33,264 nt of DNA. It comes from Nitrosovibrio sp. Nv4. Its GTDB lineage: Bacteria > Pseudomonadota > Alphaproteobacteria > Acetobacterales > Acetobacteraceae. Under the pieces are notes generated by a model. It saw nothing but the letters and a program-made list of their open reading frames with translations, did not search any database and had not been told where the DNA came from. Each line of letters begins with the position of its first letter. Within the stretch, counting starts at the first letter, position 1. This document shows positions 1 through 7,870 of the stretch, piece by piece. Made by a program: the position numbers and the translations under genes. The DNA lies in the NCBI GenBank assembly GCA_943330455.2, contig CALQHT020000034.1, positions 1 to 33,264 of the forward strand. Reading direction: 5' to 3'.

Positions 1-64
1 ATTCATCGATAGACGGCGGCATCAGGAAGCCGGTTAGGCGATCGGTGGGGCGGAAGTTGCTCAT
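1..64 (-). CDS. IS1182-like transposase, N-terminal fragment cut by window edge
   Basis: Reading leftward from an ATG at 62-64 gives about 21 residues, beginning MSNFRPTDRLTGFLMPPSID, still open at the window edge. The pattern 'FRPxDR-x-x-x-FLxPPS(I/V)D' is the usual start of IS1182-family (DDE) transposases, where it precedes the 'WLPExHLARF' segment. Only the start is visible, so neither catalytic residues nor intactness can be judged. The non-coding stretch 65-155 should contain the IS terminal repeat, but I cannot place it without the other end. Family assignment is by recognition from a short segment. Confidence 0.65.
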   Translation of the reverse strand, partial: MSNFRPTDRLTGFLMPPSIDE

Positions 65-155
65 TGGCGGCATCCGGGGAGGGAGCGAATCGACGTTACG
101 ATTCTAACATGAGCCTCCGGTGGGCGTAAGTCCGACAGGCTGCTAGGCGGATGGT

Positions 156-186
156 CCGGCCAAGGGGCGCTGCCCCTTGGAACCGG
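156..186. terminator. Strong hairpin downstream of the quinone oxidoreductase
   Basis: Perfect 9-bp arms (CCAAGGGGC at 160-168 and GCCCCTTGG at 172-180) enclose a 3-nt GCT loop. The stem extends with CCGG (156-159) pairing to CCGG (183-186) across a two-base bulge. It lies 15 bp beyond the stop of the minus-strand gene at 202. There is no T-run on either side, so it may end transcription weakly or protect a 3' end. Confidence 0.55.
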
Positions 187-201
187 ATAATGCTACTCCC
201 T

Positions 202-1176
202 TCAGCTTGTCAGGACAGCCTTGCCGATCACCTTGCGGTCGATCACCGCTTGCAATGCTTCCGCGGCTTGATCCAGGCGGAAGCTGTGGGAAATGCGCGG
301 CTTCAGCTTGCCTTGCGCGGCCAGATCGGTCAGCGCCTTCATGTTGGCAATCGCCAAGGTTGGATTCGCCTCGTTCAGGCCGCCTATCCTAACGCCGATC
401 GCATCGATCCCCTTAATCAGCAGGTAGTTGCTGCGGATATTGGTCGGACCGCCGCCCAGGAACCCCAGGATCAGCAGCCGCCCGCCCCAGGCCAGGCAGC
501 GGAGCGATTCATCGGCTACCTTGTCGCCGATGGGGTCGTAGACGATATCGACCCCCTTCCCGCCCGTCAGTTCCTTCACCTGATCCACGAAACCACCGCG
601 ATAATCGATCGCGTGATCGGCGCCTTCCTCGATGCAGGCGGCGCGCTTTTCCTCGGTGCTCGCGGTGGCGATCACCCTGGCGCCGAACAGCTTGGCCACC
701 TGGATGGCGGCAATCCCGATACCGCCGGCCGCACCATGCACCAGCACCCATTCGCCCGCCTGCATGCGCCCGCGTTGCAGCAACGCGTGATAGGCCGTGG
801 AATAGGCTCCGCGGAACACGCCGGCCGACTCCAGGCTCATACCGTCCGGCACAAGATCGCACAGTTCCGCCTTCGCATTGCCCAGTTCGGCGCATGCGCC
901 AAGCTGATGGCGGCTCATGACCCGATCGCCCGGCTTGAACTGACTCACACCCCGGCCGACCGCGACCACTTCCCCCGCCGCCTCGCCGCCCGGAATGAAC
1001 GGTGGCTCGGGCCGGAACTGGTATTTTCCGGCGAGCATCAGAACGTCCACGTACTGCACGCCGCGCGCGCGGATTCGCACCTGGATCTGCCCCTCGGACG
1101 GTGGCGGCGGATCCGGCACATCGCGCAATGCGAGCACTTCGGGCCCGCCAAACGCCTCACACACCATCGCTTTCAC
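202..1176 (-). CDS. NADPH:quinone oxidoreductase-like MDR protein
   Basis: A 324-residue medium-chain dehydrogenase/reductase of the zinc-free quinone reductase branch. These enzymes reduce quinones or alpha,beta-unsaturated carbonyls with NADPH in the cytoplasm. The GroES-like half (about 1-120) has GGEAAGEVVAVG, and the Rossmann half carries the nucleotide motif HGAAGGIGIAAIQVAK. The ligands of catalytic and structural zinc are absent, as expected for this branch. Length is typical. The start is GTG at 1176, because GGGAG lies 6-10 bases upstream on the minus strand; the nearest ATG (1167) would cut into the first beta-strand. It stands alone, with a hairpin after its stop. Substrate cannot be told from sequence; an acryloyl-CoA reductase-like role is an alternative. 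Confidence 0.9.
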   Translation of the reverse strand: MKAMVCEAFGGPEVLALRDVPDPPPPSEGQIQVRIRARGVQYVDVLMLAGKYQFRPEPPFIPGGEAAGEVVAVGRGVSQFKPGDRVMSRHQLGACAELGNAKAELCDLVPDGMSLESAGVFRGAYSTAYHALLQRGRMQAGEWVLVHGAAGGIGIAAIQVAKLFGARVIATASTEEKRAACIEEGADHAIDYRGGFVDQVKELTGGKGVDIVYDPIGDKVADESLRCLAWGGRLLILGFLGGGPTNIRSNYLLIKGIDAIGVRIGGLNEANPTLAIANMKALTDLAAQGKLKPRISHSFRLDQAAEALQAVIDRKVIGKAVLTS

Positions 1177-1374
1177 GGTCGTCTCCCTTGCTCGTTCGGG
1201 GCGGCTGAGTACAGGATTCCACTGGCTTCCGGAACCTCACCAAACCAGCTTCCCACAGCGTTATACACCGTATGTGTCCGTCACGCGTTGGCGCGGCGGG
1301 ATCGCCCACGGAACCGGGGATCACCGACGATCGCGGTGCCGGAATCGTCCGAGCACGAAATTCCACCCGGTTCT

Positions 1375-1384
1375 CTTGATCAAG
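1375..1384. promoter_or_regulatory. Possible Crp/Fnr-type operator upstream of the regulator gene
   Basis: CTTGATCAAG is a perfect 10-bp palindrome 47 bp before the ATG of the Crp/Fnr gene. It contains TTGAT, the half-site read by Fnr/Dnr proteins, but lacks the usual 4-bp spacing between half-sites. Autoregulation is an inference from position only. Confidence 0.2.
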
Positions 1385-1431
1385 CTTGAAACGGCACGCC
1401 AATATCGGCGTATAACGACACTGTCTCCACG

Positions 1432-2196
1432 ATGAAGATTGGCGCGCACATGTCCCAGGTTTCTCCCGATGTCATGTCCGACCGGCTCCAGCACGCCGGC
1501 ATCGACATTGGGTTGTTTGAGAACTCCGTTATCTTCAAAAACCTGAGCAATGCTGTCCGGACCCGCCTCGCCGAGTTGTCAGAGATGATGGCGGTCCCGG
1601 AAGGCGCCATTCTGTGCCGCCAGGGTGATCAGGCCGAACATCTGTTCATTCTGCTGGAAGGCCAGGTCACCCTGTCCAACACGGCACCCAACGGGACCAC
1701 CGCGTTGGTGGAAGTCATCCAGCCGGGCGGCCATTTTATCCTTGCAACGCTTCTGGCGCGGTTGCCGCTGCTGCTGACCGCCCAGGCCACGACGTCGTCT
1801 CGTCTGATCGCCGTGAATGCCGAAGCGTTGATGGATCTGATGCGGGCGGAGCCGCAAATCGCCGCCGCGATCATGCGAGCCGGCGCGCTGGATTTCAGCG
1901 CCATGGTCCGCCAGGTATGTGACCTGAAACTGCGCACCACCGCTCAGCGACTGGGCTGCTATCTGTTGGAATTGTCGCATTCCAAGGCCGAGAACTCCGT
2001 CACCTTGCGCCTGCCCTACGACAAACGTCTCCTCGCCGCTCGGCTGGGCTGCCGGCAGGAAAACCTCTCGCGCGCCTTCGCAGCCCTGCGGAGTTTTGGG
2101 GTGGAGACGCACGGGGCTCGGGTCATTCTGCACGACATCGAAAGCCTGCGGGCCTATTCCGCCCCAGACGCTGTCAACGACCCATTCCCCGCCTGA
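1432..2196 (+). CDS. Crp/Fnr family transcriptional regulator
   Basis: A 254-residue cytoplasmic DNA-binding regulator. A cyclic-nucleotide-binding-type beta-roll spans about 45-150 (GAILCRQGDQAEHLFILLEGQV), followed by the long dimerisation helix and a winged helix-turn-helix at about 195-235 (RLLAARLGCRQENLSRAFAAL). The N-terminus has no cysteine cluster, so it is not an oxygen-sensing Fnr with an Fe-S cluster; the layout is closer to Dnr/Crp types that bind a small effector or haem. The start is uncertain: ATGs at 1432, 1450 and 1474 are in frame and none has a clear ribosome binding site. It ends 37 bp from the convergent acyl-CoA dehydrogenase. Targets are unknown; no respiratory or nitrogen-oxide genes lie nearby. 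Confidence 0.88.
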   Translation: MKIGAHMSQVSPDVMSDRLQHAGIDIGLFENSVIFKNLSNAVRTRLAELSEMMAVPEGAILCRQGDQAEHLFILLEGQVTLSNTAPNGTTALVEVIQPGGHFILATLLARLPLLLTAQATTSSRLIAVNAEALMDLMRAEPQIAAAIMRAGALDFSAMVRQVCDLKLRTTAQRLGCYLLELSHSKAENSVTLRLPYDKRLLAARLGCRQENLSRAFAALRSFGVETHGARVILHDIESLRAYSAPDAVNDPFPA

Positions 2197-2211
2197 CCCA
2201 TTCCCGCCTGA
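2181..2211 (+). repeat. Tandem duplication over the Crp/Fnr stop codon
   Basis: A 16-bp unit (CCCATTCCCCGCCTGA, 2181-2196) is followed at once by a 15-bp copy lacking one C (2197-2211). The first copy encodes the last residues PFPA and the TGA stop of the regulator, so the second copy repeats the gene's end as non-coding DNA. Confidence 0.75.
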
Positions 2212-2233
2212 CCGATCCCCGTCCTCTGGCCGG

Positions 2234-3310
2234 TCAGGCCGCGGTAATCTCGCTCCAGACTGAATCCGCGCCGACCGAAGCCATGTGACGGCCGAGCAGA
2301 CGGTTCCATTCGGCTTCGTTGCCGAATTCGTCGCGCCAGGACCAAAGCCGGCGGGTGACGAAGTTGAGCGAGTGCTCCAGGGTGAAGCCGATCGCGCCGT
2401 GCACCTGATGCGCGATTCCGGCACCGATCCCGGCCGCCTCCCCTGCCCTGGCCTTGCCGGCCGCGATCAGAGGCATGCGCATAGCGGATTGCCCGCTTCT
2501 GGCCGCGACACCCTCCGCCGCCAGATCGGCCGCGGCGCAGGACGCCGCGGTCTGCCCGGCCAACACCGCCAAATTCTGCTGGATCGCCTGGAATTTGCCG
2601 ATGGGGCGACCGAACTGGGTGCGGTCCTGGGCATATTGTGTGGTCATCGCGGTCAGCCGGATCAGCCCGCCCGCCATTTGCTGCGCCCGGGCCGCGGCGC
2701 CGATGCCACGCAACTCCGGCGCCCCGACGTTTGCCTGAACGGCCGCAATGACCGCACCATCGAAATGCAGCGTGTCACGAGGCTCATGTGCGACATTCGC
2801 CTCGGGCTCGATTGTCCACGCATCCCGCGGCACCAGAGCGACCCAGGATTCGCCTTGATAGGTGACCAGAACCGCGGCAGCCGCCGCGTCTCGGCCCCAG
2901 GGGATACGCCGGGCAACACCGCCAATCCGCCAAGTATCGCCGTCGCGAGCCAAGGTCAGCGAATCGCCGACCACCACCGGCGCGACGGTCAACGGACCCG
3001 ATGGAACCGCGATGCCCGCCTGGGCCAACAGCCAACCTGCGATCATGGTTTCCGCGAGCGGGATCGGCGCCGCGTGCTCCCCCGCGACTCGCAGCAACGA
3101 CAGCGCATCGGCAACCGGCACGCCATAGCCGCCCGCTTCTTCCGGCAGCAGCGCCAGGGGCAAGCCGGCATCCTGGGTCGCGTCCCACAAGGCGGCCGGC
3201 CAGATGCCATTATTGGCGGCCCGCAGGACAGACGCCTCACAATGGGCACGGAACAGCCGCTCCGCCGTCTCGCGCAGCAAATCGCCCGCGGAAGTATCTA
3301 CATCGCTCAT
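2234..3310 (-). CDS. Acyl-CoA dehydrogenase family protein
   Basis: About 358 residues of the FAD-dependent acyl-CoA dehydrogenase fold. The N-terminal helical domain includes LLPEEAGGYGVPVADALSLL, the middle beta domain follows, and the C-terminal helical domain has the conserved RTQFGRPIGKFQAIQQNLA and HQVHGAIGFTLEHSLNFVTRR. The usual late catalytic glutamate context (YEGT) is not seen, only SWRDEFGNEAEWN. Such proteins are often the smaller subunit of a two-gene (PimC/PimD- or FadE-pair-type) enzyme, but no second dehydrogenase is present here. Start chosen at 3310 (MSDVDTSAGDLLRE), which matches where family members begin; in-frame ATGs at 3322, 3325, 3334 and 3358 are possible and none has a strong ribosome binding site. 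It is divergent from the amidohydrolase gene with a short shared upstream region. Confidence 0.88.
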   Translation of the reverse strand: MSDVDTSAGDLLRETAERLFRAHCEASVLRAANNGIWPAALWDATQDAGLPLALLPEEAGGYGVPVADALSLLRVAGEHAAPIPLAETMIAGWLLAQAGIAVPSGPLTVAPVVVGDSLTLARDGDTWRIGGVARRIPWGRDAAAAAVLVTYQGESWVALVPRDAWTIEPEANVAHEPRDTLHFDGAVIAAVQANVGAPELRGIGAAARAQQMAGGLIRLTAMTTQYAQDRTQFGRPIGKFQAIQQNLAVLAGQTAASCAAADLAAEGVAARSGQSAMRMPLIAAGKARAGEAAGIGAGIAHQVHGAIGFTLEHSLNFVTRRLWSWRDEFGNEAEWNRLLGRHMASVGADSVWSEITAA

Positions 3311-3380
3311 GGAATCTGGCATCATCCGGTTCATCTGCCGGCATCCTATCACCGACATTCACAGAATTGCAGGAGGGCCC

Positions 3381-4670
3381 ATGAACCAGATCGACGCCAA
3401 CACGATACGGCGGGCGGTTGCCGACCAGAAGGCGATGGTCACTTCTCTGTTCGACCAGCTCCGTCAGGACGGTCTCGACGAACCCGGCGTGTCTCGCGAT
3501 CCCTACGGCGCGGGCGAGCAACGCGGCCATGCCACCGTCACCCGCGTGGCAGAATCGATGGGTCTGGCGATCGAGAACGATGTCGGCGCCAATCTCTACA
3601 TGACGATGGCCGGGCGTGACCGCACATTGCCGCAACTGATCATCGGCTCCCACCTGGATTCTGTGCCGCATGGCGGTAACTTCGACGGTGCCGCCGGCGT
3701 TCTGGCCGGACTGGTCACCGTCGCGGCCCCACGCCAACTCGGGCTGACCCCGGCGCGCGACATCGTGGTGATGGGCATCCGCGCCGAGGAATCCATCTGG
3801 TTCCAGATCTCCTATATCGGCAGCCGCTCCGCCCTGGGCATGCTGCCCGACGGGGCGCTGGAGGTGCGCCGCGTCGATACCGGCCGCACCCTGGCCGAAC
3901 ACATGACTGAATGCGGCGGCGATCCCGAGCGGGTGCGTGCGCGCCACCGTCACCTGGATCCGGCCCGCGTGCACGCCTATCTGGAACTGCATATCGAACA
4001 GGCGCCGAGCCTGATTGAGGCGGGGTTGTCGACAGCGATCTGCACGGGGATTCCGGGCAATTTCCGTTACCCGAATGTCTGGATCGAGGGCAGCAACGAC
4101 CATGTCGGCCTGCCGCGCCGGTTCCGCCATGATGCCGCGACCGCGGGCGCGGAATTCGCAATGGCCATGGACGCGCTATGGGCGGAACATGAGGAACGTT
4201 CCATCCCCATGGCATGCACCATCGGTCGGTTCCATACCGATCCGACCCAGCACGGCATGACCATCGTGCCCGGCTCCTTCAATTTCAGCCTCGATGTCCG
4301 CGCCTATGACGAAGCCGTTCTGGCGGAGCTCGACCGCCGTGTGGATACGATCGTGCAGAGCATCGAACAGCGTCGCGGGGTGCGCTTCCACATGGGCACC
4401 AAGGCGCGCGCCGCGGTAGGCAAGGTCGATCCCAGGATCAAGGCCGATCTGGAACAGGCGGCGGCTGAATTGGGGATAGGATTCCTGGAACTCGGCAGCC
4501 CGGCGTCCCATGACGCCGCGGCGTTCGGCGAAGCCGGGGTGCCGATGGGGATGCTATTTGTCAGAAATCAAAACGGGAGCCATAACCCACGAGAAGCAAT
4601 GGAAATTGACGATTTTCTGGAAGCGACCACTGTTTTGGCACAATGGACGGTCAATCGTATCGTGCTATAG
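3381..4670 (+). CDS. M20-family Zn amidohydrolase (N-carbamoyl-L-amino acid hydrolase/allantoate amidohydrolase-like)
   Basis: A 429-residue two-metal hydrolase, expected to cleave N-carbamoyl or ureido groups from small amino or ureido acids in the cytoplasm. Metal-site features are visible in order: GSHLDSVPHGG (His91, Asp93), NFDGAAGVL (Asp102), the acidic pair AEES (Glu136, Glu137), LHIEQ (His204), and near the C-terminus SPASHDAAAF and GSHNPREAME. It departs from the classic HyuC/AllC wording: HIEQAP rather than HIEQG, EESIWF rather than EEGxRF, and NDHVGLPR in the lid/dimer-contact region. It belongs to a divergent subgroup, so the substrate should not be assumed. The start is fixed by AGGAGGG at 3371-3377, four bases before ATG 3381. 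The histidine kinase gene starts 8 bp after its stop. Confidence 0.85.
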   Translation: MNQIDANTIRRAVADQKAMVTSLFDQLRQDGLDEPGVSRDPYGAGEQRGHATVTRVAESMGLAIENDVGANLYMTMAGRDRTLPQLIIGSHLDSVPHGGNFDGAAGVLAGLVTVAAPRQLGLTPARDIVVMGIRAEESIWFQISYIGSRSALGMLPDGALEVRRVDTGRTLAEHMTECGGDPERVRARHRHLDPARVHAYLELHIEQAPSLIEAGLSTAICTGIPGNFRYPNVWIEGSNDHVGLPRRFRHDAATAGAEFAMAMDALWAEHEERSIPMACTIGRFHTDPTQHGMTIVPGSFNFSLDVRAYDEAVLAELDRRVDTIVQSIEQRRGVRFHMGTKARAAVGKVDPRIKADLEQAAAELGIGFLELGSPASHDAAAFGEAGVPMGMLFVRNQNGSHNPREAMEIDDFLEATTVLAQWTVNRIVL

Positions 4671-4678
4671 CGCGTTCC

Positions 4679-5749
4679 ATGCGAACTCATCTGGCGCAGT
4701 CGGCCGAACCGATATCCCGCCTGGTTGGCGGACGATGGCTGCGTCTGCTGACAGTGCCGATCTATATCGGCTGTTTTCTTGCGTTCCTGAGCGACGTTAC
4801 GCAGGAAATCTACATATCGTTCGGGCTGTTTTACGTTCCACTGATCTGCACGGCGGTCTTTCATCGCAATCCCAGGTCGGTCTGGTGGCTGGCGTTTGCC
4901 GCGATCACCATGATCATTACCGGCTTTTTCCTTCCAATCATCAATCCCGACCAATCGGTTGCCTTGACCAACCGGGCATTGTCGATCGTGGCCGTGCTCA
5001 TCACCGCCACCCTGGTCCACCATGCCCGCGACATCCAGGAACGCCTCGCTGAACAGACCCGACGCGCCGAAGCGGCGGAGCGCATGAAAACAGCGATCCT
5101 GTCGACCCTGAGCGAGGAAATCCGCCAGCCGCTGCACGGCCTGGCGGGACTATGCGGTGTCATGATGGCCGATTGCCGCCCCGACCAGCGCGCCCCGCTC
5201 GGCCAGGTACAGGCCAGCGGCAAACAACTGGTGGGCATGATCGAAAATCTGATCGACCTGACCCATCTGGATGAACGAGCGATCCGTGTGGAATCGTTCG
5301 ATGTCGGCCAGATGATCCAACAGGCCGTCGCGGCCGTGCAACCCGCCGCCACCGACAAGGACATCATGCTGGCCATCGACGAGGAACCCGGCCCCGCGCA
5401 GGTTGCGCGCGCGGATACGTGGGCGGTTCGGCGCATCCTGGACAACCTCCTTGCCAACGCACTGAAGTTCTCTCCACGTGGCGGCGTGGTGGAACTGGCC
5501 ACCGAATCCGGGCCGAACTTCGTGGAACTGATTGTGCGCGATACCGGGATCGGCATGACCGCCGAAGCCTTGCGCAAACTGGCCGGCCCCTTGATCCCGC
5601 AACCGACGCTCGGCGCCCAACCTCTGAATGTCGATGGGACAGGGCTGACGCTCAGCCGCTACCTCGCGCGGGCGATGGGCGCGGAGTTGCTGTTCGATTC
5701 GGAGCCTGGGTCGGGGACGACCGTGACCCTGCGCCTGCCGGCCAATTAG
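4679..5749 (+). CDS. Membrane histidine-kinase-like protein with Glu in place of the phospho-acceptor His
   Basis: About 356 residues. Four hydrophobic segments within about 20-120 form a membrane sensor region, followed by a short coiled coil (AEQTRRAEAAERMKTAIL). The dimerisation/H-box reads STLSEEIRQPLHGLAG where HisKA domains have S-H-E-(I/L)-R-x-P-L: codon 5114-5116 is GAG, so residue 146 is Glu. The ATPase domain looks complete, with the N box (DNLLANALKFSP), DTGIGM, a GTGLTLSRYLARAMG lid/G2 region and EPGSGTTVTLRLP. It may therefore bind ATP but cannot autophosphorylate at the usual site. No response regulator lies nearby. ATG 4679 leaves an 8-bp gap after the amidohydrolase; an upstream ATG at 4643 would overlap it by 28 bp. 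Neither has a clear ribosome binding site. Confidence 0.85.
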   Translation: MRTHLAQSAEPISRLVGGRWLRLLTVPIYIGCFLAFLSDVTQEIYISFGLFYVPLICTAVFHRNPRSVWWLAFAAITMIITGFFLPIINPDQSVALTNRALSIVAVLITATLVHHARDIQERLAEQTRRAEAAERMKTAILSTLSEEIRQPLHGLAGLCGVMMADCRPDQRAPLGQVQASGKQLVGMIENLIDLTHLDERAIRVESFDVGQMIQQAVAAVQPAATDKDIMLAIDEEPGPAQVARADTWAVRRILDNLLANALKFSPRGGVVELATESGPNFVELIVRDTGIGMTAEALRKLAGPLIPQPTLGAQPLNVDGTGLTLSRYLARAMGAELLFDSEPGSGTTVTLRLPAN

Positions 5750-6047
5750 CAGCCAGTATCGTCCAAAGCGACGGAATACAATGTCGGCAGGGCATCGCCG
5801 ATCCACCCATCATGACCCCGGAACAAACCGTCAAGATCGGTAACGCGGTCCACGAGTCGTTCCGCACAGAGATCTCAACAAGGTGCGCGGACGAGGCAAT
5901 CTTCGTGTTCCGGTTCGGCCGTAACGCCAGCAAGAAGCAGCCGATCGCCGCTGCTTACATCGCCCCACCGTAACCGCCAGCTTCGTCACCTTGTCGCGCG
6001 AAACGAACCGTGGCGTAGGGTCCGCGATTTTCTCTGAGAGCAATACG
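5750..6047. other. Intergenic region before the DUF1254 gene
   Basis: About 300 bp with no repeat or clear promoter. An ATG-started frame of 53 codons at 5812-5973 is the only open frame of note; it has no recognisable domain or ribosome binding site. Confidence 0.5.
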
Positions 6048-7586
6048 ATGAAGACAGTGCGGTGTGTGCGTGCGGCCCTGGCGGCGAGCGTCGCGATGGT
6101 ATTGAACGTTGGAGGTGCGCTCGCACAGCCATTGACGGGAGCCGCGCTGCCCCCGGTCCACAAATTCACCACGCCGATGCCGCCAGGCGTCCTCTCGCCC
6201 GACAGTGTGGATACACGCCTCGGCACATTGCGCTTCCAGGGCGGCGTGCCGGATCAGGCAAGCACGGACAATATCTACGACAATCTCGACTTCCAGCGTG
6301 CGGTGCAGGCCTATCTGCTGGCACTTCCCGCGGTCAACCAGATGGCCAACCGCGCGGGGACACTTGCGATGGGTCCGGCGAACACCACCATCCCGATCTG
6401 GGAGCAGATGGTGGACTCGCGGACTGTCGAACTCACCGCGAACGATAACACGCCCTACACGTGGTTCTGGATCGACCTGCGCAAAGGCCCGCTGGTGATC
6501 GAGGCACCGCCCAAGGTTCTCGGCACCGTCAATGACCTCTGGTACCACTGGGCCGGCGATATCGGCTTTACCGGGCCGGATCGCGGCAAGGGCGGCAAAT
6601 ACCTGGTCCTGCCGCCCGGATACAAGGGCGCGGTGCCGCCGGGCTATCACGTCATTCGGCCAGGCAGCCTGAGCGTCTGGGTCGTCTGGCGCAGCTTCGT
6701 CGTCGATGGCAGCCCGGCGCCGGGTGTCGAACTGGTCAAGAAGGCCACCAAGATCTACCCGCTCAGCCAGTCCGCCGCGCCGCCGAAGATGAATTTCGTC
6801 AACATGTCGGGCAAGCCGCTCAACATGGTCGGTCCGGGCGATTTCCGATTCTGGGAAATACTGAACGACGCCGTCCAGACCGAGCCGACCGGCGCACTCG
6901 ATCCCACCACGCTCGGCTTTTGGGCCTCGATCGGTATCCAGAAAGGCAAACCGTTCGCGCCGGATGAACGGATGAAGAAGATCCTGACCGAAGCGGCGGC
7001 GGTGGGCGACGCGACGGCACGGACGCTGTTCTACCGTAACCGCGAGAAAGAGGCGCTGTTCTTCGACAACCGGAACTGGAAGCGCCCGTTCATCGGCGGC
7101 TACAAGTTTGAGTGGCAGCCGGGTGTCGCCAATCTGACCGGCAGCGCGATGTATTTCTTCGCGGCGACCGGCGTCACGCCGGCGATGGACACGCAGATAG
7201 TCGGCGAGGGCTCGACCTATCCGTGGACGGCGTCGGATGCCGACAACAACCCGCTCGATGGCGGCAAGAACTACAAGCTGCACCTGCCGCCAAACATTCC
7301 GGTCAAAACGTTCTGGTCTGTGATCGTGTATGACGCACAGACCCGCTCGATGCTGCAAACCGATGCGCAGTTCCCCAGCGTGGGCAGCCAGAACAAGGCG
7401 GTGAAGGCCAATCCCGACGGCTCCGTGGATGTGTATTTCGGCCCCAAGGCGCCTTCCGGACACGAGGGCAATTGGGTGCAGACCGTTCCCGGCAAGTCGT
7501 GGTTCACGATCCTGCGGCTCTATGGCCCGTTGGAGCCGTGGTTCAAGAAGGAGTGGCGGCCGGACAACATCGTGCTGCAGCCGTGA
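6048..7586 (+). CDS. Exported DUF1254/DUF1214 domain protein
   Basis: A 512-residue protein with a signal peptide (basic MKTVRCVR, hydrophobic ALAASVAMVLNVGGALA, cleavage before QPLTG), so probably periplasmic. DUF1254 lies at about 70-220 (AYLLALPAVNQMANRAG, TIPIWEQMVDSRTVELTANDNTPYT) and DUF1214 in the last 130 residues (NYKLHLPPNIPVKTFWSVIVYD, then GKSWFTILRLYGPLEPWFKKEWRPD). The two-domain architecture and length are typical. The biochemical role of the family is unknown. The start at 6048 is preferred over the upstream frame opening because it begins the signal peptide; the upstream sequence CTGAGAG gives only a weak ribosome binding site. It appears to be transcribed alone. Confidence 0.9.
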   Translation: MKTVRCVRAALAASVAMVLNVGGALAQPLTGAALPPVHKFTTPMPPGVLSPDSVDTRLGTLRFQGGVPDQASTDNIYDNLDFQRAVQAYLLALPAVNQMANRAGTLAMGPANTTIPIWEQMVDSRTVELTANDNTPYTWFWIDLRKGPLVIEAPPKVLGTVNDLWYHWAGDIGFTGPDRGKGGKYLVLPPGYKGAVPPGYHVIRPGSLSVWVVWRSFVVDGSPAPGVELVKKATKIYPLSQSAAPPKMNFVNMSGKPLNMVGPGDFRFWEILNDAVQTEPTGALDPTTLGFWASIGIQKGKPFAPDERMKKILTEAAAVGDATARTLFYRNREKEALFFDNRNWKRPFIGGYKFEWQPGVANLTGSAMYFFAATGVTPAMDTQIVGEGSTYPWTASDADNNPLDGGKNYKLHLPPNIPVKTFWSVIVYDAQTRSMLQTDAQFPSVGSQNKAVKANPDGSVDVYFGPKAPSGHEGNWVQTVPGKSWFTILRLYGPLEPWFKKEWRPDNIVLQP

Positions 7587-7870
7587 ACGGAAAGCGAGCG
7601 TAGGGGAGTTCATTCGGCCGAGTGCGGATTTTCACCCGGTGACCTCCACATTCGGGCCGGCCTCGCATGGTCTGCAACTTGACCGATAGCCTCGCCTTCT
7701 CGTTATTAGCGGGCTTGATCCGACCACCCCAGTCCGCACAAATATTTGTTCTTGCATGAGACAGTGAACGGTGGTGCGGGCGGGGATGCTCGGGTCGAGC
7801 CCGTCCACGACGGAAAATCTGGATATCCACACCGGTCAATCGATAGGACCGTTGGTATCAACCTCCGCGC
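7587..7870. other. Intergenic region with a palindrome and a REP-like fragment
   Basis: No gene is seen between the convergent DUF1254 and copD genes. It holds a perfect 12-bp AT-rich palindrome, ACAAATATTTGT, at 7738-7749. At 7771-7813 lies a stretch with GATGCTCGGGTCGAGCCCG that resembles half of the alphaproteobacterial palindromic repeat found intact at 27350-27426. Confidence 0.5.

Noticed and set aside
5812-5973. 53-codon ATG frame before the DUF1254 gene
   Set aside because: No ribosome binding site, no recognisable domain, and composition like its other frames.
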